Source: Acidobacteriota bacterium (GTDB taxonomy: Bacteria; Acidobacteriota; Vicinamibacteria; Vicinamibacterales; JACQTH01). From it: a stretch of DNA of 5,241 nucleotides. The stretch's first letter is position 1, and each line of letters starts with the position of its first letter. Both the position numbers and the translations under genes were made by a program. Location: NCBI GenBank assembly GCA_016210935.1, contig JACQTH010000205.1, positions 1-5,241 on the forward strand, given 5' to 3'. The notes under the pieces are model-generated. The model had not been told where the DNA came from, ran no database searches, and saw nothing but the letters and a program-made list of their open reading frames with translations. Of the stretch, positions 1-4,877 are shown piece by piece.

Positions 1-593
1 GTATTGACTCGCCTTCCGATAAACGAGGACAGCAGCCACGCCATCACGAGAGCGCCGCTCAACGCGACGCCGAGCGCCAGCGCGGTCATCGTCCGCAGCC
101 AGCAAAGTTGTTGGTCGATCTCGGTGAGCGGCAGAGCGAGCCGGACGATGGCGATGAGGGGATGTCCGGTTCCGGCGGCGACATACAACATGTCAGCGCC
201 GACGGTCGTGCTATAGCGCGTGGCGATTCCGAGGCCTCGCGCGCGCGCGGCGATGACTTCCGGCCGGCTGCCGTGGTTCTCCATCGCCGCCAGCGCCGCA
301 CCGCTCTCGGCAGAGTCGCCCAGGACGCGCCCGTCGGCCGCGATGAGCGTCACGCGCGCGGCGATGTCACGACCCAGTGCGTCGGCGTCCGCATCCGGGT
401 CGATGGCCGCGTCCGCCGAGCCGCGGCCGATCAACTGTGCGGCCAGGCGTGTCTCGGCCACGAGCGACTGCTGGATTCGATCGAGTGTCTGCTGCCGGAC
501 CAGAAACGACAACACCGCGGCAGCCGCCAGGACGGCAATGGCTGCGGCCGCGGACAGCGCCACGAAGCTCCGCGTCCGGAACGTCATCCTCAT
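1..593 (-). CDS. PhoR-like sensor histidine kinase, N-terminal part (runs off left edge)
   Basis: The first 197 codons are present; catalytic HisKA and ATPase domains would lie outside the window. Seen: a short basic N-terminus, a transmembrane helix at about residues 10-32, an extracytoplasmic domain at about 33-165, and a second helix at about 166-192. The sensor domain contains VTLIAADGRVLGDSAES, NHGSRPEV, RYSTTVGADMLYVA and IVRLALPLTEI, the pattern of the extracytoplasmic domain of PhoR/WalK-type kinases, unlike E. coli PhoR, which lacks a large periplasmic domain. The ATG at 593 overlaps the TGA of the upstream regulator gene (ATGA) and has a GAAGGA ribosome site six bases upstream; a second ATG two codons later is possible. 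The coupling implies a cognate pair. The known role of the family is to autophosphorylate and control a PhoB-like regulator. The phosphate signal is inferred from the neighbouring porin; the family assignment itself is fairly secure. Confidence 0.85.
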   Translation of the reverse strand, partial: MRMTFRTRSFVALSAAAAIAVLAAAAVLSFLVRQQTLDRIQQSLVAETRLAAQLIGRGSADAAIDPDADADALGRDIAARVTLIAADGRVLGDSAESGAALAAMENHGSRPEVIAARARGLGIATRYSTTVGADMLYVAAGTGHPLIAIVRLALPLTEIDQQLCWLRTMTALALGVALSGALVMAWLLSSFIGRRVN

Positions 594-1273
594 GGCGCGT
601 CCTTCAGCTTGTAGCCGAATTGCTTGATGGTCTCGAGGGCGCCGGCGAGGATCGGCAGTTTTTCACGTAACCGGCGCACGTGGACGTCGACAGTCCTGGT
701 GCCGCCCGTATACGCGTACCCCCACACGTCCGTCAGAAGCCGGTCGCGCGAGAGCACGCGGCCGCGATGCTCGAGCAGATACTGAAGCAGCCGGAATTCC
801 TTCGCGGTCAGGCGCACGTCCTGACCCGCATCGCGGACGATGTGCTGGTCCGCGTCGATCTCAATCGACCCATATCGGAGGACTGGTTCCGCGGCAACGG
901 TGGGCTTTGTTCGCCGCAGCAGCGCGCCGACGCGGGCGACGAGCTCCTTCGGGCTGAAGGGCTTGGTGACGTAATCGTCCGCGCCGATCTCGAGGCCCAC
1001 GACGCGATCCGTCTCCTCGGCCCGTGCGGTCACCATGATAATCGGCAGCCGCGCGGTCGAGGGTTGCGCCCGCAACGCACGGCAGATCTCGAGTCCATTC
1101 ATGCCCGGCAGCATCAGATCGAGAATCAGGACGTCCGGTTCACGCGATTTGATCCGCGGCAGCACGTCACGGCCTGATGTCAGGACCTCCGCGGCATGTC
1201 CCGCCCGCTCGAGCGAGTGCTGTATGAGCTCGGCGATATCCACGTCGTCTTCAGCGACCAGGATGTAACTCAC
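590..1273 (-). CDS. OmpR/PhoB-family two-component response regulator
   Basis: A 227-residue DNA-binding response regulator of normal family length. The receiver domain (about 2-121) shows the acidic pocket E8-D9-D10, phosphoacceptor D52 in LILDLMLPGMNG, T82, switch residue Y101 and K104 in VTKPF. The C-terminal winged-helix domain (about 131-224) has LTAKEFRLLQYL and the recognition helix TRTVDVHVRRLREKL. It is expected to be phosphorylated by the kinase encoded directly downstream and to bind direct repeats with 11-bp spacing. The divergent porin and the repeat array next to it make a PhoB-like role likely, so I would call it phoB-like without fixing the symbol. The start is GTG with no visible Shine-Dalgarno; in-frame TAGTAG stops at 1289-1294 rule out an extended N-terminus, and the first residues (SYILVAEDD) are where the domain should begin. 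Odd point: the wing reads IKQFGYKL where VRGxGYRF is usual. Confidence 0.93.
   Translation of the reverse strand: MSYILVAEDDVDIAELIQHSLERAGHAAEVLTSGRDVLPRIKSREPDVLILDLMLPGMNGLEICRALRAQPSTARLPIIMVTARAEETDRVVGLEIGADDYVTKPFSPKELVARVGALLRRTKPTVAAEPVLRYGSIEIDADQHIVRDAGQDVRLTAKEFRLLQYLLEHRGRVLSRDRLLTDVWGYAYTGGTRTVDVHVRRLREKLPILAGALETIKQFGYKLKDAP
600..605 (-). promoter_or_regulatory. Ribosome binding site of the sensor kinase
   Basis: GAAGGA on the minus strand, six bases before the kinase ATG and inside the last codons of the regulator gene. Together with the ATGA overlap it supports the ATG at 593 and translational coupling. Confidence 0.65.
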
Positions 1274-1292
1274 GGTTAGGATTTTGGACTAC

Positions 1293-1316
1293 TAGCGCAG
1301 GGCATCACTCCTGCGC
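1293..1316 (+). repeat. REP-like hairpin 1 (plus orientation)
   Basis: Arms GCGCAGG (1295-1301) and CCTGCGC (1310-1316) around an eight-base loop, preceded by CTAG (1292-1295). It aligns with the reverse complement of the adjacent hairpin (1319-1342) at 19 of 24 positions by eye, including a stem pair that is G-C here and A-T there. The loop-proximal part has lost pairing, so this looks like a decayed copy. The tetranucleotide before the stem resembles the GTAG/GTGG head of known REP elements. Confidence 0.5.
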
Positions 1317-1318
1317 GG

Positions 1319-1343
1319 GCGCAAGGCTGAAGCCTTGCGCTAT
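1319..1343 (-). repeat. REP-like hairpin 2 (minus orientation)
   Basis: A perfect inverted repeat with ten-base arms GCGCAAGGCT (1319-1328) and AGCCTTGCGC (1331-1340) and a two-base centre GA. Read on the minus strand it is preceded by ATAG, close to the GTAG head of REP elements. It lies two bases from hairpin 1 in opposite orientation, so the two form a doublet with heads pointing outwards. It sits in the leader or promoter of the regulator gene. There is no T-run on either side, so a simple intrinsic terminator is unlikely. Confidence 0.65.
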
Positions 1344-1387
1344 CCAATTTAGACGAGCGGCGCTCCCATCGGCACCACGGCTGCTGA

Positions 1388-1427
1388 TTTTACGTACTGT
1401 TAACCCCGAGGTTACATGTTGTTGACC
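1388..1427 (+). promoter_or_regulatory. Candidate Pho-box array: four 11-bp-spaced GTTNAC repeats
   Basis: The hexamers TTTTAC (1388-1393), GTTAAC (1399-1404), GGTTAC (1410-1415) and GTTGAC (1421-1426) end in AC at 1392-1393, 1403-1404, 1414-1415 and 1425-1426, exactly 11 bp apart. Direct repeats with 11-bp period are the known binding mode of PhoB/PhoP regulators, and the sequences resemble the TTAAC-type repeats described in cyanobacteria and Bacillus more than the enterobacterial CTGTCAT. The array ends 33 bases before the porin start and lies in the region shared with the divergent regulator gene. TTGACC (1422-1427) could also serve as a -35 element, but a well-spaced -10 is not obvious. 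On the minus strand TAAAAT (1387-1392) is a possible -10 for the regulator. Binding by the encoded regulator is inference. Confidence 0.55.
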
Positions 1428-1459
1428 TGCGTGGCGCGGCGCTCGCTCACAATGCCGGC

Positions 1460-2686
1460 ATGATGATGTCCCGATACGCATCTGCTCTGCTGCTGATTGT
1501 GGCCATCTCGACCGGACGTCCCGTGGCAGCGCAAACCGAACCCCCGCAGGCCTCCGGGCCGAGGATCCCGATCATTTCTCCCGAAGGCGCCGCACAAGCG
1601 ACCCAGACGCCGAAGGAGAAGGAGAAGGAGACTGAGAAGAAGGAGCCGTCAACCTACGACAAGATCTGGAAATACACCGAATGGTACAAGAACGATTCGA
1701 ACCCGGTCGTCCAGAGGATCCAGTTCAGCGGACGCTATCAGCACGATTTTGCAGCGGTGGGCGCCGAAGAGGGCGACCATGATGAATGGAACGTCCGGCG
1801 CATGCGCGTCGGGGCGCGAGCGACGCTCTATCGAGCGTTCACGCTCCACGGCGAAGTCGAGCTGAATCCGCAGGAACGCGACCCGTTCTATGTGCGTTTC
1901 ACCGATCTGTATCTGCAATGGAGCAGGAACACGAAACTCGCGGTGACCATCGGCAAGCAGAGCGTTCCGTTCACGAGCGATGGGTCGACCTCCTCCAAGG
2001 AACTGATCGCCATCGACCGGAGCAATCTGGCCAACAACATGTGGTTTCCGCAGGAATATACGCCCGGCGTGAGCGTCTCAGGGAAGATCGCGCCCTGGGT
2101 GTACCGCGCGGGCGTGTATTCGGCAGGCGCCGCGAACCGCGAGTTCGGCGAGTTCAACGGCGGGCTCTTCACGCTGGGCGTCCTCGGCTACGACTTCGCG
2201 AAGCGGCTCGAGGTCAAGGAAGCGCTGCTCGCCGCGAACTACGTGTACCAACGGCCGGATCCGGACAATACCTTCACCCGACGCCTGGAGCACATCCTTT
2301 CAATCAACTTCAGATTCGAGGCGAACAGGTGGGGAGTTCGGACGGATGTTTCGACCGCGGCCGGCTACCTGGGGCAAAGCGGGATGTGGGGGATGATGGC
2401 GATGCCGTTCTACAACGTCACCGGGAAGCTCCAGTTCGTCGGCCGCTACACCTTCCTCGGTAGCGATCGGCCGAACGGCCTGCAGCTCGCGACGTATGAA
2501 AGCCGCGTCGTCCGGGGCCGCGGTGACGAGTACAACGAGCTCTATCTGGGCGCCAACTACTATTTCTACGGCCACAAGCTCAAGCTGCAGAGCGGGGTGC
2601 AGATTGCGGACATGAACGACCGCGCGAACGACGGCGGCGCCTACTCCGGCGTGTCGTGGACTACTGGCGTGCGAGTTGGCTGGTGA
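1460..2686 (+). CDS. Phosphate-selective porin O/P family outer-membrane protein
   Basis: A 408-residue beta-barrel protein resembling the OprO/OprP porin family, whose characterised members conduct phosphate or polyphosphate across the outer membrane. Seen: a signal peptide (residues 1-24, ending PVAA), a charged low-complexity stretch at about 52-62 (KEKEKETEKKE), then from about residue 85 alternating strands (RIQFSGRYQHDF, VRRMRVGARATLYRAFTLHGEVEL, LYLQWSRNTKLAVTIGKQSVPF) to a terminal aromatic residue (GVRVGW), the usual barrel-assembly signal. RMRVGARATLY and the IGKQ segment followed by F are typical of the family. The start is the first of three consecutive ATG codons; no Shine-Dalgarno is visible, so residues 2 or 3 could be the true start. 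It is divergent from the two-component pair and directly behind the 11-bp repeat array, which suggests phosphate-starvation induction. Substrate is inferred; many family members are uncharacterised and some carry other anions. Confidence 0.85.
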   Translation: MMMSRYASALLLIVAISTGRPVAAQTEPPQASGPRIPIISPEGAAQATQTPKEKEKETEKKEPSTYDKIWKYTEWYKNDSNPVVQRIQFSGRYQHDFAAVGAEEGDHDEWNVRRMRVGARATLYRAFTLHGEVELNPQERDPFYVRFTDLYLQWSRNTKLAVTIGKQSVPFTSDGSTSSKELIAIDRSNLANNMWFPQEYTPGVSVSGKIAPWVYRAGVYSAGAANREFGEFNGGLFTLGVLGYDFAKRLEVKEALLAANYVYQRPDPDNTFTRRLEHILSINFRFEANRWGVRTDVSTAAGYLGQSGMWGMMAMPFYNVTGKLQFVGRYTFLGSDRPNGLQLATYESRVVRGRGDEYNELYLGANYYFYGHKLKLQSGVQIADMNDRANDGGAYSGVSWTTGVRVGW

Positions 2687-2692
2687 GCCGAG

Positions 2693-4036
2693 CTATTGGT
2701 TGCGCTTGGTGGCGCTGGCCGGCGCCGGCGCAACAGTGTCCCAGCGGGCGTCGCCGGTCTGTCTGTAATCCCGCGGCAGCGTGTTCCAGTCAGGCCGCGC
2801 CAGGCCGTCGAGATCGTAGACGACCTTCCCGTCTCGAAGCGTCAACTCACAAATCAGTTTTTGCGTGCCTCGCAGCCGGGCTCCGTACACGTCGAGGAAC
2901 CCGAACGTGCCTCGCTCGACCCGAAGAACGGCGAGATCGGCTGCGGCGCCCGGTGAGAGATGCCCGAGCTCTTCGTGCCCGATCTGACGCGCGGGATTCC
3001 AGGTCGCGCGCAAGACGACGTCCTCGATCGGGGCGCCCATCGCCAGGAATTTGCTCATGACGTTCAGCATGTCCTTCATGCCGGCATTCATGCTGCCGGT
3101 ATGAAGATCCGTTGAGATCGAATCTGGAAGGAAACCCGCCTGTACCGCCGGCACGGCAATCCGCCACACAAAGCTGCCGCCTCCGTGACCGACGTCGAAG
3201 ATCACGCCACGTTTCCTGGCTTCCCACAGCGACGGGTTGAGACGACCTGATTCATCCTGCTCGTTGCGAAGACCGGAATAGACGTGCGTGTAGATGTCGC
3301 GGGGCCGGAGCTTGCTCGTGACCAGCTCGCCCAACGGCCGCTCAGGGCGGTTGCTGCCGAAGTCGACCATCACGGGCACATTCGCCAGTCGTCCCGCCTC
3401 GACGGCGCGTTCAACCGGCGTCCACTCGGGGCCGGAGTAGTGGGCCGTCTTGATCCCCACAATCAATCCCTTGTGGCGGCGCGCCGTCTCCGCCGCGGGC
3501 GCGGCGTCCATGTCGGCCAGGTCCTGTTCGAACTTCCCGCCGCGCATGCCCTGACCGACGATGTTGAGGAAGGCCAGCACGCGCGTCCGCGATCGCTCGA
3601 TGATGCGCTGCTTGAAATCCTCGAAACTCCTCCAACCAGACGATCCCGCGTCGGCGACCGTGGTGACGCCGGATCGCAGGGTAAAGCCATCGGGATAGAC
3701 GCTGTTGTCGCCGGCGTACGACGCTCGTTCGCCGGTCCCCGTGTAGACGTGAACGTGAATATCGACCAGACCCGGCGTGACGTAGTGTCCCGCGACGTCG
3801 ATGACCTTGAAGGCCTCTGCTGGATCGATGGCACCGGCCACCGCTGCGACCTTGCCGCTTGCAATCGCCACGTCCCGAACCGCGTTGATCGCGTTCCGCG
3901 GATCGATCACGTGGCCGCCCTTGAGGAGCAAGTCGTATTTTTGCTGCGCCGAGGACGCGCTCGAGCAGCAGAGAACAAAGAGGAGCGCAGAGCCCGCGCG
4001 TCTGGCGAGAGTCTTCAGGCGCACCGAATGAGACAT
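2693..4036 (-). CDS. Exported amidohydrolase/deacetylase-family metallohydrolase
   Basis: A 447-residue amidohydrolase-superfamily enzyme. An N-terminal signal peptide (about 1-30, hydrophobic ALLFVLCCSSASSA) indicates export; C23-C24 do not follow a proper lipobox. After a small beta domain (YDLLLKGGHVIDPRNAINAV) the TIM barrel shows the metal motif H94-V-H96, probable carboxylated lysine K196 in VGIKTAHY, H251 in YTHVYSG, H284 in DVGHGGGSF and D310 in STDLHTGS. The pattern fits the Atu3266/EF0837-like deacetylase or dihydroorotase-like group; characterised relatives deacetylate N-acetyl or O-acetyl compounds, and the substrate here cannot be told. Odd: D225 (PVMVDFG) stands where the strand-5 histidine ligand is expected. 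The C-terminal tail (DYRQTGDARWDTVAPAPAS) is Ala/Pro-rich. The ATG has a strong AGGAGG five bases upstream. It lies 88 bases after the M23 gene on the same strand and converges on the porin gene with a six-base gap. Confidence 0.88.
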   Translation of the reverse strand: MSHSVRLKTLARRAGSALLFVLCCSSASSAQQKYDLLLKGGHVIDPRNAINAVRDVAIASGKVAAVAGAIDPAEAFKVIDVAGHYVTPGLVDIHVHVYTGTGERASYAGDNSVYPDGFTLRSGVTTVADAGSSGWRSFEDFKQRIIERSRTRVLAFLNIVGQGMRGGKFEQDLADMDAAPAAETARRHKGLIVGIKTAHYSGPEWTPVERAVEAGRLANVPVMVDFGSNRPERPLGELVTSKLRPRDIYTHVYSGLRNEQDESGRLNPSLWEARKRGVIFDVGHGGGSFVWRIAVPAVQAGFLPDSISTDLHTGSMNAGMKDMLNVMSKFLAMGAPIEDVVLRATWNPARQIGHEELGHLSPGAAADLAVLRVERGTFGFLDVYGARLRGTQKLICELTLRDGKVVYDLDGLARPDWNTLPRDYRQTGDARWDTVAPAPASATKRNQ

Positions 4037-4041
4037 ATAGT

Positions 4042-4047
4042 CCTCCT
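4042..4047 (-). promoter_or_regulatory. Strong Shine-Dalgarno of the amidohydrolase gene
   Basis: AGGAGG on the minus strand, five bases before the ATG at 4036. It fixes the start and is the strongest ribosome site in the window, in contrast to the porin, regulator and M23 genes, which have none that I can see. Confidence 0.85.
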
Positions 4048-4060
4048 CTGGCCTGGAGCG

Positions 4061-4089
4061 AGCCTAATGCGCGGCGTGGTTCGATTCAA
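4061..4089 (-). promoter_or_regulatory. Possible sigma-70-type promoter for the amidohydrolase gene
   Basis: On the minus strand TTGAAT (4084-4089) and TAGGCT (4061-4066) are separated by 17 bases, with the start codon 24 bases further on. The -35 matches four of six consensus positions and the -10 three of six, so this is weak. The alternative is read-through from the M23 gene. Confidence 0.25.
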
Positions 4090-4102
4090 GTGCCGGTCGA
4101 TC

Positions 4103-4132
4103 GATATGACTACCGACGATATGACTACCGAC
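4103..4132. repeat. Perfect 15-bp tandem duplication over the M23 stop codon
   Basis: GATATGACTACCGAC occurs twice head to tail (4103-4117 and 4118-4132) with no mismatch. The copy at 4118-4132 contains the last codon and TAG stop of the M23 gene (4125-4127); the other lies just downstream. It looks like a recent slippage or duplication event. Confidence 0.85.
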
Positions 4133-4847
4133 TAAAAACGAGATAGGGGTCAATCGCCCGTCCGTCCCACCAGCGCCGCTCAGGCGTCAGCTCGAAGACC
4201 GCGAAATGCAGGTGTGGGGTGTTGGGCGGAGCGTTGCCAGATGTCCCGACGAACCCGATGACGTCCCCGCGGCGCACGCGCTGCCCTTCCTTCAGGCCCG
4301 GCGCGTAGCGATCGAGGTGCGCGTAGTAATACGCGAACTGCCGGCTGGGATCGAATTGATAGAGGGTGTTTCCTCCGGCATGGCTGTAGAACAGCTTCGC
4401 GATGGTCCCGTCTTCAACCGCGTGCACGGGCGTGCCGCGGGGGGCCAGCATGTCGGCCGCCTCGTGCGCGCGACCGTCGCGGCGTTCCGAGAACGACCGG
4501 CGGAACGATTCCGGAGGGACATTGTCGATGGGCAGTCGGAGGTCGCGGCGCCCGAGCTCCTCGACCGCTTCCTCCAAGCCCGATGAAATCGACGGTGTTC
4601 TGCGGGCCGGCACGGTGGGAGTCACCCCCGGCGCAGTGACGGCTGGCCATCCCACGGCCGGCGCCGGTGTCGCTTCGTCACCACCGCGTACACCGGATGT
4701 TGGCGCGACGGGCGTCGTCCCTCGCGCCTGCGAGCGCGCGAGAAACGGTGCGACGCGTTCCCGCAGCCACCAGTCCGTCGTGGCGCCGAGATAGAAACCG
4801 ATCACGAGGGCCGCAACAGTCAACGAGTTCTGACGCTGACGTTTCAT
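4125..4847 (-). CDS. Membrane-anchored M23 (LytM-type) peptidoglycan endopeptidase
   Basis: A 240-residue protein from the ATG at 4847. Seen: a basic N-terminus (MKRQRQN), one transmembrane or uncleaved signal helix at about 8-23, a Pro/Thr/Ala-rich linker at about 40-88 and a C-terminal M23 domain at about 105-240. The zinc and catalytic residues are complete: H128-x3-D132 (HEAAD), H177 in YYYAHLD and H212-L-H214 (PHLHFAVFEL), along with the family signatures APRGTPVHAVEDGTI and GDVIGFVGTSGNA. Such enzymes cut peptide cross-bridges in murein from the periplasmic face of the inner membrane. An in-frame GTG at 4913 would add 22 residues (MTCWPSRCFS...) that would precede the helix and partly read through a palindrome, so I reject it. 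No good Shine-Dalgarno precedes the ATG; the TAG of the small upstream frame is ten bases away, so coupling is possible. The domain call is firm; the exact bond cut is not known. Confidence 0.9.
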   Translation of the reverse strand: MKRQRQNSLTVAALVIGFYLGATTDWWLRERVAPFLARSQARGTTPVAPTSGVRGGDEATPAPAVGWPAVTAPGVTPTVPARRTPSISSGLEEAVEELGRRDLRLPIDNVPPESFRRSFSERRDGRAHEAADMLAPRGTPVHAVEDGTIAKLFYSHAGGNTLYQFDPSRQFAYYYAHLDRYAPGLKEGQRVRRGDVIGFVGTSGNAPPNTPHLHFAVFELTPERRWWDGRAIDPYLVFSR

Positions 4848-4857
4848 CGGAATCGTA

Positions 4858-4877
4858 CTAGCCGTGCTTGCACGGCT
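4858..4877. repeat. Short palindrome at the end of the small secreted ORF
   Basis: Arms AGCCGTGC (4860-4867) and GCACGGCT (4870-4877) with a two-base centre, preceded on the plus strand by CTAG (4858-4861). The geometry, eight to ten-base arms, two-base centre and a tag-like head, is the same as the other hairpins here, although the sequence differs. On the minus strand it supplies the last four sense codons before the stop, the first two bases of the TAG, and ends 12 bases upstream of the M23 ATG, so it could affect initiation of that gene. Confidence 0.5.

Noticed and set aside
108..1177. Long plus-strand open frames (108-614, 220-627, 680-1177) opposite the kinase and regulator
   Set aside because: They are antisense to genes with clear domain motifs, are rich in Arg/Ala/Pro as expected for antisense frames in high-GC DNA, and show no recognisable domain.
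1292..1343. The hairpin pair as an intrinsic terminator or CRISPR repeats
   Set aside because: No T-run follows either stem, no gene ends here on either strand, and there are only two inverted copies without spacers of regular length.
1786..2463. A 225-codon plus-strand frame inside the porin gene
   Set aside because: It is a shifted frame of the porin coding sequence with low-complexity Arg/Gly-rich content; the porin frame has the signal peptide, strand pattern and terminal aromatic residue.
3967..3969. Lipoprotein lipobox at the Cys pair in the amidohydrolase signal peptide
   Set aside because: The residues before the cysteines (FVL) do not fit the lipobox rule of Gly, Ala or Ser at -1, and a signal peptidase I site (SSASSA) follows.
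3284..4135. A 283-codon plus-strand frame opposite the amidohydrolase
   Set aside because: It is the antisense of an enzyme whose metal-binding motifs are complete in the other frame; the translation has no signal or motif, and no ribosome site is evident.
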